Shown piece by piece: positions 26,987 to 35,247 of a stretch of DNA of 64,000 bases (the first letter of the stretch is position 1; the number at the start of each line of letters is the position of its first letter). The position numbers and the translations under genes were made by a program. This DNA is from Bosea sp. BIWAKO-01 (GTDB taxonomy: Bacteria; Pseudomonadota; Alphaproteobacteria; Rhizobiales; Beijerinckiaceae), in NCBI RefSeq assembly GCF_001748145.1, contig NZ_BCQA01000001.1, positions 4,180,501-4,244,500 of the forward strand, written 5' to 3'. Below the pieces are notes generated by a model. It was given only the letters and a program-made list of their open reading frames with translations, was not told the origin of the DNA and made no database searches.

Positions 26987-27253
26987 ATGAGACCCATGGA
27001 ACCTATCGGAACGGGCCACCAACTCGCCCTCAGAATGGCCGCCCGGTTCCCACGCGAAGACTGGATCGCCCCCCTTGTCGCCCGTACCGGTTTGAGCCGG
27101 CAGACCATCGAATGGCATCTTCACGAAGAGACCGAGCTGCCGGCGGACATTCTGGCTGTGGCTGCCGAACTTCTTTCTTCGCCAGAGAGGGATCGCGAGG
27201 AAGGATCAGTAGGAGACAATCTTCTGACGGAGGATGATTTGCCGTCCCGATGA
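26987..27253 (+). CDS. Hypothetical protein, paralogue of the gene at 35660
   Basis: An 88-residue protein with ATG at 26987 (a GTG at 26984 is also in frame) and GGAGCC upstream. Segment RTGLSRQTIEWHLHEETELPADILAVAAEL resembles RSGRTRGSVEWLLQQRSVVPAGLFCAAIAL in the protein at 35660, so they are paralogues of a small island family. The region looks like a helix-turn-helix-like fold followed by a helix, but no family is recognised. Confidence 0.55.
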   Translation: MRPMEPIGTGHQLALRMAARFPREDWIAPLVARTGLSRQTIEWHLHEETELPADILAVAAELLSSPERDREEGSVGDNLLTEDDLPSR

Positions 27254-27672
27254 TTGGTGGCATGCCTCCTCCACCGCGCTGGCCCGGGTGGTGATCTCGG
27301 TGATTTCTGGCTCGGTTAGGGTTGGCGGCCGCCGCAGAAGAATCCGGGCGAGCCGTGGATAATTCGCTGCGTCCGTGCAAGGCTGTCGCCACCGGCGGTC
27401 CGCCACCGAGGGGCGTTGTGACCCTACGTTCATGATCAAACGGATCCCCTGACCCATACCAAGGAGGGGGTAGGATCTGAGACCTTTGCCCCTATTCCAG
27501 AATGGGAGCCGCGAGCAGCAATATCGCCTTCGTTCCTTGAGGGCTCGACGTGGTGGGATTGCTCATCATTGCGGCTTCAATGCCAGGTTTCACCCTCGGC
27601 GATTTATTTGACGATTTTGGCTTCGCAATCCATCGCACGGACCGGCCGACGCACAACGCAAGGTAGCCTGGC
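27254..27672. other. Gap with no supported gene
   Basis: 419 bp without a convincing reading frame on either strand, and no tRNA or clear terminator. Frames exist only as short runs rich in Arg and Pro, typical of antisense or non-coding GC-rich DNA. Confidence 0.4.
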
Positions 27673-27894
27673 ATGCGTGAAGAACGTCCAGACCGTAGGC
27701 GAAACCGGGCGCCAGCGTACCCAAGCCGCCGCTCCATGATGCTGAGCTCGGAGGCGGACTATATCCGGGCCTGTGCCCGCGCTTGCGAGCTCCATGCGGC
27801 TGCTCGCCACCCGATGGCTGAGGTGGAGCTCGAGAATTTGGCTCTCGCCATCCTGACATGGGAAGTCAGGGGCGGCGGGCCGAACGGGATCTGA
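27673..27894 (+). CDS. Small hypothetical protein
   Basis: A 73-residue candidate. The basic N-terminal part (RPDRRRNRAP) may not be translated; an alternative ATG at 27736 gives MMLSSEADYIRACARACELH. The later part is helical and has HPMAEVELENLALAILTWE. Coding is plausible but there is no recognised family. Confidence 0.4.
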   Translation: MREERPDRRRNRAPAYPSRRSMMLSSEADYIRACARACELHAAARHPMAEVELENLALAILTWEVRGGGPNGI

Positions 27895-27983
27895 GCGCCA
27901 ATGCGTGCAATGGTGTTGGCTGATGCCGAGAGACCTCGGTGATCGCGTCCCGGCATGGCAGCGGGGTTCCGGCCCAGCCCAGG

Positions 27984-28289
27984 CTATTGGGGTTTGTTCA
28001 CGCGGAAGCTAAGCGCCTCGAAAATGCGATCAAGTTCTCTGGTGAAACTGTCATCAAGATCGTCAGCGACGAGGCCTTCACGATGCGCGACCATCGACAG
28101 CAAGGTCTCCCGGAGCTGTTGGCAGTGGGCGCGGAGTTCGGCGAGGTTGGCGTTGGCCTCTCCTTCCGTATCGGCGCCGATCGCCGAGACGTAACCAAGG
28201 AGGATTATCACCGCAGCTTCCAATGCATGCGTGGTCCCGAGAAGGCTCGGGGGGCCTTCGGGGTCATGCGGGTCGATGGTGAAGGTCAT
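27984..28289 (-). CDS. Hypothetical helical protein
   Basis: A 101-residue protein: a short hydrophobic stretch (LEAAVIILLGYVSAIG), then heptad-like helical sequence NANLAELRAHCQQLRETLL and DLDDSFTRELDRIFEALS. Stands alone upstream of the mer genes. No family recognised. Confidence 0.55.
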   Translation of the reverse strand: MTFTIDPHDPEGPPSLLGTTHALEAAVIILLGYVSAIGADTEGEANANLAELRAHCQQLRETLLSMVAHREGLVADDLDDSFTRELDRIFEALSFRVNKPQ

Positions 28290-28420
28290 GCCCTAGTTCT
28301 CCCTCAACACTGGAGCCAGCAACCCGCTCTTGAATGCGCGCTGAGCCTCGGCCGCACCGCCGCATCGGCAAGCCACCTCTGAAGCGCCTCCTGTGCCGAT
28401 CTCGCGATCCGACAGTGGCT

Positions 28421-28681
28421 TCAAGGTAGCGCCCGTCTCGGCCCCGGCGTGCTCGGCCGGGCGCAGCAACGAGTTGCCTCGAGAGAGCCCCATGCGGCGG
28501 CCTGGATTGGTAGGCATGGCGCGGACCCGTAGGAACAGTACACGCAGCAATCACCTTCCAACGGCCTCAGGAGCGCGCCACACCCTTTGCATTCGTAGAA
28601 ATACTGGCAAGCGTCGGTGGGCATCGTTTCCGTCGCGGCCTGAGCACAGTGCGGGCACGTGATTGTCGATTGAAACTGCAT
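28421..28681 (-). CDS. GDCCVxC-domain small metal-associated protein
   Basis: An 86-residue protein starting MQFQSTITCPHCAQAATETM and containing EGDCCVYCSYGSAPCLPIQ, the GDCCVxC signature of a small cysteine-rich family (some members carry selenocysteine) that is commonly encoded beside merT. It starts 5 bp after the merT stop, in the same operon. Likely binds a soft metal such as Hg(II). About 25 residues follow the usual family end (CxPIQ), so the 3' end may have been altered. Confidence 0.75.
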   Translation of the reverse strand: MQFQSTITCPHCAQAATETMPTDACQYFYECKGCGALLRPLEGDCCVYCSYGSAPCLPIQAAAWGSLEATRCCARPSTPGPRRALP

Positions 28682-28686
28682 CTGCA

Positions 28687-29106
28687 CTATCGCGTCAGTT
28701 TGAGGAGGATTGGTTCGACATAGGGCCCCCACACAAGCGCCAGGCCGACGACACCCGAGCCAAGGCCGAGCATGATCGTGGTACGCGCTGATCCGGGGGG
28801 CGCAGCGCAAGCGCCACCACCGTCACAGACGGGTCTGCGCCTCCGCCAGAAGAATACCCCCCAGCCCAACGCCAACATGATTGTTGCTCCGCCGAGCAGT
28901 GGGAGGCGCATGTCAGCAAGAAATGCCAAGCCGCTGAAGACCGCCCCAGTGACCCCGAGACCGGCGAGGGCCATTGGCAAGACACAACACGAGGACGCGA
29001 CAAGTGCACCGAACCCGATAATGGCACCAGCGCCTGCCAGCGGCCGCGAGGATGGCGCCGAAAGGGGCTCTGGCGTGGCTGAGGCTCCGAGTTCCGTGCT
29101 GGTCAA
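28687..29106 (-). CDS. merT: Mercuric transport protein MerT
   Basis: A 139-residue membrane protein with three hydrophobic segments; the Cys-Cys pair in the first (FGALVASSCCVLPMALAG) is the Hg(II)-binding motif of MerT, and a second Cys pair region (CDGGGACAAPP) lies in the loop. It imports Hg(II) for reduction by MerA. The gene is divergent from a truncated merR and sits upstream of the GDCCVxC gene. No merA or merP is visible, so the operon is incomplete. Confidence 0.85.
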   Translation of the reverse strand: MTSTELGASATPEPLSAPSSRPLAGAGAIIGFGALVASSCCVLPMALAGLGVTGAVFSGLAFLADMRLPLLGGATIMLALGWGVFFWRRRRPVCDGGGACAAPPGSARTTIMLGLGSGVVGLALVWGPYVEPILLKLTR

Positions 29107-29141
29107 GGTGGTGCTCCATCACGATCCATGGCACCCTGCCA

Positions 29142-29158
29142 CCCGTAGCTACTACGGG
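29142..29158. promoter_or_regulatory. MerR-type operator dyad, mer copy 1
   Basis: Perfect palindrome CCCGTAG-CTA-CTACGGG between divergent merT and truncated merR. Dyads of this spacing lie in the long-spacer promoters controlled by MerR-family activators. The same element occurs in copy 2 with one mismatch. Confidence 0.6.
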
Positions 29159-29170
29159 ATCAAGCGAAAA

Positions 29171-29341
29171 ATGCCCACGCCGATGCGAGGCATCACGGCC
29201 GGCCAGCTAGCCAAAGCCGCGAGCGTGAATCTCGAAACGATCCGTAGCTACGAAAACATCGGGCTCATGCCCGAGCCACCCCGCACGCGAGGCAGTCACA
29301 GCGCCTGCGGACACGTCGCCCCGGGTCCGCGGCGTGCCTAG
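29171..29341 (+). pseudogene. merR copy 1, truncated after the DNA-binding domain
   Basis: Starts MPTPMRGITAGQLAKAA like the intact merR at 29856 but ends after 56 residues. The sequence is near-identical to copy 2 until about residue 42 and then diverges (GSHSACGHVAP), so the metal-binding C-terminal half is gone. It also has Tyr-to-Ser changes at a helix position normally Tyr-Tyr (SYEN, where copy 2 has YYEN). Not expected to respond to mercury. Confidence 0.85.
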
Positions 29342-29354
29342 TATTGGCACTCCG

Positions 29355-29618
29355 TTAGGACCTTCTTTGCGTGCAATCAGCGGCGCCCTTGGGACGCGGG
29401 CCTGAAACAATTTCATAGAACCGCCGAACGGCCAGCGACGCCAGATCGACCTTCGGATCCGCCGACCACAACGCCGTGGTAATGCGCGCAAGGCGCTGGC
29501 GTTCGTGCGGTGCGTCCTTCGGGGCGATCTCGGGCGCGATCTCGCTCCATGCCTCATCGAAAGCCGCGGCGATCCGGACAAGCTCTTCGGGCGTCGTGAC
29601 AATTGATCGGAACGGCAT
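29355..29618 (-). CDS. Hypothetical protein, MPFRSIV family member 1
   Basis: An 87-residue protein starting MPFRSIVTTPEELVRIAAAFDEAW; the ATG has GGGGAAATG before it. Two related proteins occur in this window: one at 34494 starts MPFRSIVATPEELAGIVAAFEDAW, and another at 63384 shares DAAWDEI and a later ERxRLxYIVAAL. Helical, no catalytic motif recognised. This family is a small island-borne paralogue group of unknown function. Confidence 0.6.
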   Translation of the reverse strand: MPFRSIVTTPEELVRIAAAFDEAWSEIAPEIAPKDAPHERQRLARITTALWSADPKVDLASLAVRRFYEIVSGPRPKGAADCTQRRS

Positions 29619-29696
29619 CATTTCCCCTTTTGCCGGGTCGCAGCCTGGCCCAGCGCGAGTCTGTCTTTGGCAAGTCGCGGTACAAGCAAGTGAAAA

Positions 29697-29797
29697 GCAC
29701 CACTTCCGGCGCCAGTGCCTGCCAGAGGTAGCGCAGACGCTGCCGGAACGGGCTCCGATGTGGCTGTGGTTTCGGGTTCGATACTGACCGAGGTGGT
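29697..29797 (-). pseudogene. merT copy 2, 5' fragment only
   Basis: On the minus strand a stretch encoding VSIEPETTATSEPVPAAS then LPLAGTGA aligns with the start of MerT (TSTELGASATPEPLSAPSS, RPLAGAGA) upstream of the intact merR. The frame is lost afterwards, before the first membrane segment. It is the counterpart of the truncation in copy 1. The positions are approximate. Confidence 0.6.
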
Positions 29798-29826
29798 GAT
29801 CTATCGCGATCCATGCCAGTCTGCCA

Positions 29827-29843
29827 CCTGTAGCTACTACGGG
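29827..29843. promoter_or_regulatory. MerR-type operator dyad, mer copy 2
   Basis: CCTGTAG-CTA-CTACGGG, one mismatch from the perfect dyad of copy 1, upstream of the intact merR at 29856. Confidence 0.55.
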
Positions 29844-29855
29844 ATCAAGCGAAAA

Positions 29856-30263
29856 ATGCCCACGACGATGCGAGGCATCACCGCCGGCCAGCTAGCCAAA
29901 GCCGCGGGCGTGAATCTCGAGACGATCCGCTACTACGAAAACATTGGGCTCATGCCTGAGCCACCCCGCACGCGAGGCGGTCACCGCGCCTATGATGAAG
30001 CCCATACCAGACGGCTTGCCTTCATTCGGCGGGCGCGCGAACTGGGCTTCACCATCGAGGATGTTCGGGCCCTGCTGGCCTTGACCAACCCGGAGCACAC
30101 CTCCTGCGCGCAGGTGAAGGAGATCGCCGTCACGCACTTGACGCAGGTGCGTAACAAGATCGCTGACCTCGCCAGGCTTGAGACCATTCTCGACGCGACG
30201 ATCTCCCGTTGCACGAGCGAGCCGACGGCCCATTGCCCGGTGCTCGATATGCTTGAACCCTAG
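29856..30263 (+). CDS. merR: Mercuric-resistance regulator MerR
   Basis: A 135-residue MerR-family regulator with the winged helix-turn-helix GQLAKAAGVNLETIRYYEN at the N-terminus and three cysteines in the canonical mercury-binding positions, residues 84, 119 and 127. It should repress and, on Hg(II) binding, activate a mer promoter. In this window the only intact mer target is merT in copy 1. The start is the ATG 13 bp after its operator dyad. Confidence 0.9.
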   Translation: MPTTMRGITAGQLAKAAGVNLETIRYYENIGLMPEPPRTRGGHRAYDEAHTRRLAFIRRARELGFTIEDVRALLALTNPEHTSCAQVKEIAVTHLTQVRNKIADLARLETILDATISRCTSEPTAHCPVLDMLEP

Positions 30264-30516
30264 CGAAGATGCCGATTGTGTCTTCTGCGTGCGCGCCAGT
30301 CGTGAACTTCGGAAAGTCAGGCGCCGGCCGAGTTGGCCTCGACCTTGATAGCGCAACGGCATCTGACGGCATCTGGTGCTGTGCTACGCAAAAGGTTCTG
30401 CGCCGACGCTTGAGGCACCTGACCGAAGCGCCAGAAGCGAGCGTACCGCCGCAAAGGCACCGGCCGACCGGGAGGTCGACCGGCGGATGAGCGCACCCAA
30501 GTGTTGCAGGAAGCGC
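30264..30516. other. Gap downstream of merR
   Basis: 253 bp with no coding region I can support and no clear terminator; nothing distinctive on the minus strand. Confidence 0.4.
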
Positions 30517-30765
30517 TCATCGGTTGAAGGCTCTGGGCTGGCCGCTGAAGTCAGCTTGCGCTGCAACGACCACCTCCAGACGATTGCGCACGTTCAGCTT
30601 GGCCATCAGGGTGGTCATGTAGCCCTTGACGGTCTTGGCGCTGAGCGAGAGCTCGTCGGCGATCTCGCTGTTCCGCTTCCCGCGCAGCAGCAGCCTGACG
30701 ATCTGCTCCTCCCGGACGCTGAGTCTGTCACCGAGCGGCCCCGTCAGATTCGAAGCGCTGCTCAT
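30517..30765 (-). CDS. LuxR-type DNA-binding protein, stand-alone
   Basis: An 82-residue protein consisting of only a LuxR/FixJ-type helix-turn-helix (LSVREEQIVRLLLRGKRNSEIADELSLSAKTVKGYMTTLM). The receiver domain of a response regulator is missing. Its ATG overlaps the stop of the upstream secreted protein gene (ATGA), so the two are translationally coupled. It may be a short regulator of the GerE type or the truncated end of a response regulator. Confidence 0.75.
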   Translation of the reverse strand: MSSASNLTGPLGDRLSVREEQIVRLLLRGKRNSEIADELSLSAKTVKGYMTTLMAKLNVRNRLEVVVAAQADFSGQPRAFNR

Positions 30766-31835
30766 CGGGGATTGCTCGCAACAGATCCCAACGAGGCGGT
30801 CGACTGTGGCGGGAAGCGCGGCTGGAGCCGGTCTGCCCCATTCACTGGGAATGGAAAACCAAGCACCGTGGAGCGGCCGCGAACCCGGTTCTGCGCCTGG
30901 CAATTCTGGACGCATTCCGTGGCTGGCGGAGCGACCTCGACCGCATCCTCGCCCATCACCTGGCCCATGCGGCCGCCACTCGCCACGTCCCAGCGGGAGA
31001 CGCCGCCGCAATGGCGCACCGTCGCGAATGGGATAGCGGGGAAGCGGGTGGCGATCCGGTTCTCGCAGTCCGGTTCCGCCCGGCGCGTGGCGACCTGTGG
31101 GCTGTCCCTGCCGACGAACTTGCGGGAGAAGTCATTGCCGAAATTGACGCGGGCCGGGACGATCACCGTGATGTCCTTGTAGGGAACCTCGTCGCCTTCC
31201 CGGTCCCGGAAGTTGCGGTTGTCGAAATAGAACGCCTTCAGTTGTGGGTTGGGTCCTTCCGCCAGGACGTGGGTGAACAGCGTCGGCGTTCCATCCTGGC
31301 GCTCCACCTCCATCTGGAAGATGCCGCCATTGGCGCAGTCCTTGGCCTGGCTCTTCATGCTGATCCCCAGACCCGTGCGCCCGATCTCGATCGATTCCCC
31401 CGTGATCTCGACGGTGAGGCCACTGTTCAGGGTCAGCCCGCGATGGTCGGGCAGTTTGCTGGCGAAGACCGGGGTCGGCACTCCGCCCGTGATGTCGAGC
31501 GGGTTTGGCGCGCCGGTCATCGTGAAGTTGCGGATACCCAGGGTCGCCGCGTCAACATCGAATTGGTTGTATTTGCCCTGCACGCGAAAACTCGTTCCAA
31601 GGGCGCTGGCGGGGATCGTGGCATTCTGGGTGCGTCCGAGTACTGAGAACGCGCCCCCCTCGCACCCGGCCGACGACGCGGCATCGGCTCCCCCTGCCGC
31701 CAGGCTCAGCGGCAGGACAGCAAGCATCACCAGCCCGAGATTGCCTCCGGTGCGACGAATGTCGCCAGAGCAAGCATGTGCTGGGCTCATCGCCGCGGAA
31801 ACAGAAAGAAACGGCAAATAACATCGAGGAGACAT
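30762..31835 (-). CDS. Secreted hypothetical protein
   Basis: A 357-residue protein from the ATG 31833-31835, which has the ribosome site AGGAAGG. A hydrophobic signal-type stretch (LGLVMLAVLPLSLAAGGADA) lies about residues 30-50. The mature part starts with CEGGAFSVLGRTQNATIP and is beta-rich, with several Cys. No recognised family. The last 100 residues are of lower quality (Arg/Pro-rich) and could be partly non-native. Coupled to the LuxR gene. Confidence 0.55.
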   Translation of the reverse strand: MSPRCYLPFLSVSAAMSPAHACSGDIRRTGGNLGLVMLAVLPLSLAAGGADAASSAGCEGGAFSVLGRTQNATIPASALGTSFRVQGKYNQFDVDAATLGIRNFTMTGAPNPLDITGGVPTPVFASKLPDHRGLTLNSGLTVEITGESIEIGRTGLGISMKSQAKDCANGGIFQMEVERQDGTPTLFTHVLAEGPNPQLKAFYFDNRNFRDREGDEVPYKDITVIVPARVNFGNDFSRKFVGRDSPQVATRRAEPDCENRIATRFPAIPFATVRHCGGVSRWDVASGGRMGQVMGEDAVEVAPPATECVQNCQAQNRVRGRSTVLGFPFPVNGADRLQPRFPPQSTASLGSVASNPR

Positions 31836-32371
31836 GATGGTCCTTCCTGGAATTTTGGCCGATCGACAGCCCCGCCCGAAACAGGGCGCCAGTTCCATCC
31901 AAGATCAAATTTGGCTTGGGCGACCGCCCAGCGGTATGGAGGCCGCTCCACTGCAACGATGTTGTGGCGTTCCAGATGCCACAACGGTCGGACCCTACGC
32001 CGGTGAAGCTGACATTTGGCTGACAGCCTTTTTATACCTTTGAGGGAAAGCCAACATCCTTTCGTCGGGCGACTGCTCAATAGCGATTACTGGACCGCCG
32101 AGGCAATCGGTGGCCCCCATCTTCCATTTTAGTTTGCTGCCATTGCGTCGGCTCATATCAGGTGGCTCTGATGCCTTCCGGGGATAGCACCTTGGCGGGC
32201 GAGAACCTCGATCGAGCTGACCTCGCTGGTCTCGTCATCCCCTGAATCGGAAGGGTTTCCGCCTCCTAGGCGCGGCCGAGAATTTGCCCGCCTCGCCCGG
32301 CATCCACCGGCTCCTGGAAGGTCGCCGGGATCTCGCCCCTGAGCAGACGTTCCGAAGGTCGCAGACGGGTG
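31836..32371. other. Gap upstream of the secreted protein, including repeat R copy A
   Basis: No gene supported. The stretch 32242-32371 is one of three degenerate copies of repeat R (other copies at 44068-44250 and 51682-51866). Confidence 0.4.
32242..32371 (+). repeat. Repeat R, copy A (partial)
   Basis: Aligns with the other copies from CTGAATCGGAAGGGTTT to CGCAGACGGG, with small deletions. IS1182 copy 1 is inserted right at its end. This copy lacks the GCGGCATTAGG end motif. Confidence 0.6.
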
Positions 32372-33919
32372 GAGGCCGTGTGGAAACGTCTTTCAGGGTC
32401 GTGCTCTGACGATGCGACAGGGTCTGAGGGTCAGGCTCTCATGGCCTTCATCAACGTCGCCGCGCCGAGGATGGCGATGGCCCGCTTGAGATTGTAGGCC
32501 AGCACATGGAGGCTCATCTCGGTTCCGACATTGGGGAGGTGGCGGGTCAGGAAGTGACTTCGGCCCATCCAGTCCTTGATCGTGCCGAAGACGTGCTCGA
32601 CCGTGCGCCTTCGGATCCGCATGGCGTCGGGCATGCGATCGAGCCGGCGCTGCATGGCCTCGATCACCACCTCGTGCTCCCAGCGCTTGATGCGGCGCTG
32701 CTTGCCGGTGGTGCATTGGTCTTTGACCAGGCAGGCTCCGCAGCCGTCGGCCCAGTAGGTATGGAGTGTCAGATCCTTCTCGACCGATGAGAAGCGCCAT
32801 GTGAGCGTCTCGCCGGCGGGACAGCGATAGGTGTCGCTCGGAGCATCGTAGGTGAAGTCCTGCTTGCCCCAGCGCCCGTCGGCTTTGGCCCCTGATGTCA
32901 GGGGCTTGGGGACGATGGCGGAGATGCCGATCTCGTCGCAGGCCAGGACCTCCTCGCCTGAGAAGTAGCCGCGATCGGCCAGCACAGTCAGCGCACCGGC
33001 TCCTGTCGCATCCTTTGCCTGACGCCCCATGCTGGCGAGCTGGCTGCGGTCGTGGCCGATGTTGGTGACCTCATGAGCCACGATCAGATGATGTTTGGCG
33101 TCGACCGCCGCCTGAACGTTGTAGCCGACGAGGCCAGTGCCCTTGCCGTTGGTGGCCATGGCGCGGGCGTCGGGATCGGTCAGCGAGACCTGACGGTCTG
33201 GCGCCACCGCGACGACGTGGTCCATCGCCTGGAGGTCACGCATCTGCTGACGCAGGCGATCAAGCCGGTCCTTGAGGCGGATGCTGCGCATCTGCGCGAC
33301 GTCATCCTCCTGCCGGTCGGCCGTATCGAGCAGCGACAGATAGCGTGCGATGCTTGCCTCCACCTGCTCCATCCGGCGACGGATCGCGCCGGGCGTGAAG
33401 TTCTTGTCGCGCGTGTTGACGGCCTTGAACCGGCTGCCGTCCACGGCCACGGTGCCGCCTGCCAGAAGGCCGAGTTGGCGGCACAGCACGACGAACTGCG
33501 CGCAGGCAGCCCGGATCGCAGCCCCATTGTCACGGCGAAAGTCGGCGATGGTCTTGAAGTCGGGCGCAAGCTTGCCCGTCAGCCACATCACCTCGACGTT
33601 GCGGCCGGCCTCGCGCTCCAGCCGGCGGCTCGACTGAACCTGGTTGAGGTAGCCGTAGAGGTACAGCTTGAGAAGGGTAGCGGGGTGGTATCCAGGCCGC
33701 CCCGTCGAGGCCGGGCCGGCAAAGCCCATCGTTCCCAGATCGAGTTCGTCGATGAAGACATCCACCACCCGGACCGGATTATCTTCGCTGACGTAGTCCT
33801 CAAGACAGTCGGGCAGGAGCAGTCTCTGCAGCCGGGTCTCGCCTTCGATGTAGCGCGCCATGCAAGCCCTCGGATCGCTCCAGAAAGCCTACCAGATCAG
33901 CCCGTTTCCACACAGCCTC
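32372..33919 (-). mobile_element. IS1182-family insertion sequence, copy 1
   Basis: About 1.55 kb, ends deduced from the inverted repeats GAGGCCGTGTGGAAACG (left) and CGTTTCCACACAGCCTC (right). A 4-bp GGTG flanks both sides as candidate target duplication. Carries a single transposase gene on the minus strand. The whole element is, by eye, identical to copy 2 at 51867-53414. Confidence 0.8.
32431..33861 (-). CDS. IS1182-family transposase, copy 1
   Basis: A 476-residue DDE transposase: N-terminal MARYIEGETRLQRLLLPDCL and GRPGYHPATLLKLYLYGYLN are IS1182-family signatures; the DDE residues are in AVDGSRFKAVN, VLADRGYFSG and the late VEHVFGTIKDWMG. It is full length with no frameshift and identical to copy 2, so it may be active. 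A strong coding-like antisense frame on the plus strand (33052-33987) is its shadow. Confidence 0.9.
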   Translation of the reverse strand: MARYIEGETRLQRLLLPDCLEDYVSEDNPVRVVDVFIDELDLGTMGFAGPASTGRPGYHPATLLKLYLYGYLNQVQSSRRLEREAGRNVEVMWLTGKLAPDFKTIADFRRDNGAAIRAACAQFVVLCRQLGLLAGGTVAVDGSRFKAVNTRDKNFTPGAIRRRMEQVEASIARYLSLLDTADRQEDDVAQMRSIRLKDRLDRLRQQMRDLQAMDHVVAVAPDRQVSLTDPDARAMATNGKGTGLVGYNVQAAVDAKHHLIVAHEVTNIGHDRSQLASMGRQAKDATGAGALTVLADRGYFSGEEVLACDEIGISAIVPKPLTSGAKADGRWGKQDFTYDAPSDTYRCPAGETLTWRFSSVEKDLTLHTYWADGCGACLVKDQCTTGKQRRIKRWEHEVVIEAMQRRLDRMPDAMRIRRRTVEHVFGTIKDWMGRSHFLTRHLPNVGTEMSLHVLAYNLKRAIAILGAATLMKAMRA

Positions 33920-34045
33920 GGTGGTCAGCGGACCATCGGGCCTGCGAATGCGATTCCCAGTCCGTGCTCGCCAATTGTCCGGGCTAGTGTCGCCTCAGAA
34001 ACATAACAACTGCCGGGCGTCCTGATCCTTCGCCCGGAATTAACT

Positions 34046-34079
34046 GGCCCGCCGCTCCGAAAGGGGGCGGGCCATTTTT
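34046..34079 (+). terminator. Rho-independent terminator
   Basis: Stem GGCCCGCC / GGCGGGCC with 12-nt loop followed by ATTTTT. No protein gene precedes it in this window. Confidence 0.75.
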
Positions 34080-34139
34080 CGCGGCACCGCACTTTCCAAT
34101 GCGCGTTTGTCCGCAAGACGACCCATGAACCCCTGACTT

Positions 34140-34174
34140 GGCCCGCTGTGGGTTGACGCCGCGGGCCCTTTTTT
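34140..34174 (+). terminator. Second Rho-independent terminator
   Basis: Stem GGCCCGC / GCGGGCC with a 14-nt loop followed by CTTTTTT. It lies 26 bp upstream of the cold-shock start. Confidence 0.7.
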
Positions 34175-34199
34175 GGGCTCAGGGGTCCGGAGGACAGTC

Positions 34200-34397
34200 A
34201 TGACGACGGGAACTGTGAAGTGGTTCAACCCCACCAAAGGATTTGGTTTTATTCAGCCTGACGACGGCGGGCACGATGTCTTTGTTCACATCAGCGCCGT
34301 GGAGCGCGCGGGATTGCGCATCGCTTACGATCTCGTTCCGGACCAACGCCTTTACAACGGCACACTTCTTCCTCCCGCGTACCCATTTGTGGTATGA
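34200..34397 (+). pseudogene. Cold-shock protein, C-terminally truncated
   Basis: Starts [20 protein letters not shown] then [19 protein letters not shown], which is the complete N-terminal two-thirds of CspA-family proteins with the RNP1 (KGFGFI) and RNP2 (VFVHI) motifs. At 34317 the match ends and the frame runs into unrelated sequence ([12 protein letters not shown]) to a stop, 65 residues in all. The last two strands of the fold are missing, so it is probably non-functional. Its ATG is preceded by CCGGAGGACAGTC, a good ribosome site. Confidence 0.8.
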
Positions 34398-34493
34398 TAA
34401 CAACGCCTTGGCTGGATCGGGCGGCGGCTGGGTATTCGCACTTGCACTGATGGAAGTAGTTTTTGAACTGTGCGGTTCGCAGGGGAGGAAGCG

Positions 34494-34787
34494 ATGCCGT
34501 TTCGATCGATTGTCGCCACGCCCGAGGAACTTGCCGGGATCGTGGCAGCGTTTGAGGATGCATGGCGCAAAATCGATGCACGGGGATCTATCGATCCCCA
34601 AAGGGTTTCCGCTGAACGGGAGCGTCTCGGATACATCGTTGCGGGTTTGTGGTCGGCGGACCATACGCGCGCACTGGCGGAGTTGGCGGTAAAACAGTTC
34701 GATGAAACTGCCGTGGCTCCTAGCGCCCCAGTCCCCGTTAATGTGCGCGGAAGTTCCCCGAACAATGTAGGCACGCCGGGGAACTAG
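34494..34787 (+). CDS. Hypothetical protein, MPFRSIV family member 2
   Basis: A 97-residue protein starting MPFRSIVATPEELAGIVAAF, with ribosome site GGGGAGGAAGCG. It is a clear paralogue of the protein at 29355 over the first 75 residues, with ERLGYIVAGLWSADHTRALAELAV. The C-terminal 25 residues (APSAPVPVNVRG) are not shared and are disordered. Function unknown. Confidence 0.6.
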   Translation: MPFRSIVATPEELAGIVAAFEDAWRKIDARGSIDPQRVSAERERLGYIVAGLWSADHTRALAELAVKQFDETAVAPSAPVPVNVRGSSPNNVGTPGN

Positions 34788-35094
34788 CGGGGCACTGCGG
34801 CTTCGCTACGCCGGGGTGGCGTTGTTCACATCGGCGCCGTCACGGGCCGGCGGACCCCTGCGATTCGTGGTTCGATAAATCCAGTAGTGATCCAGTTGAT
34901 CCCGCTCAGTATCTGGGAACTACAAACCGAATATGAATCGGAGATCCTCTACGCCCAGTATCTTTGGAAGACTATGTGTTGATCCCCGACCAAACGTTAT
35001 TCAAAGCAGGGAAATACGCACAGTGTTGCCCATCTGCACTGGCCGCCGATTTACGGTCATCCATACTGGGCGCGTTCTCAACGAGGGCTAAACG
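34788..35094. other. Gap with no supported gene
   Basis: 307 bp without a convincing frame, tRNA or terminator. It presumably contains the promoter of the small lipoprotein gene at 35095. Confidence 0.4.
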
Positions 35095-35226
35095 ATGAAA
35101 AAACTGCTGGTCTTGGCTGTTTCTGTGGCGTTGGTTGGCGTCGGTGGGTGCGCTGATTATGGCTTTGGCAAGGGCAAGGGCAAGGCGCCTCCGCCTGTGG
35201 CTACGCCGATCGTTACCAAGGGCTGA
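35095..35226 (+). CDS. Small lipoprotein
   Basis: A 43-residue protein (under the usual size cut-off). It starts MKKLLVLAVSVALVGVGGC: a signal peptide followed by the lipobox VGGC, so the mature protein is a lipid-anchored peptide of about 25 residues, DYGFGKGKGKAPPPV and so on. A perfect terminator follows 21 bp after the stop, which supports a real, separately transcribed gene. This is a gene type that is often missed. Family unknown. Confidence 0.65.
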   Translation: MKKLLVLAVSVALVGVGGCADYGFGKGKGKAPPPVATPIVTKG

Positions 35227-35247
35227 CACCTAGCGCCATTGAGACTG

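Larger units (their letters stand above)
33920..34199. other. Gap between IS1182 copy 1 and the truncated cold-shock gene
   Basis: No protein gene is supported. It holds two plus-strand terminators at 34046-34079 and 34140-34174. Confidence 0.5.

Noticed and set aside
30765..31011. N-terminal extension of the LuxR-type protein
   Set aside because: Would overlap the coding region of the upstream secreted protein and has no receiver-domain similarity.
33052..33987. 311-residue plus-strand frame over IS1182 copy 1 (also at 52547-53860)
   Set aside because: Antisense of the transposase; it appears in both IS copies only because they are identical.
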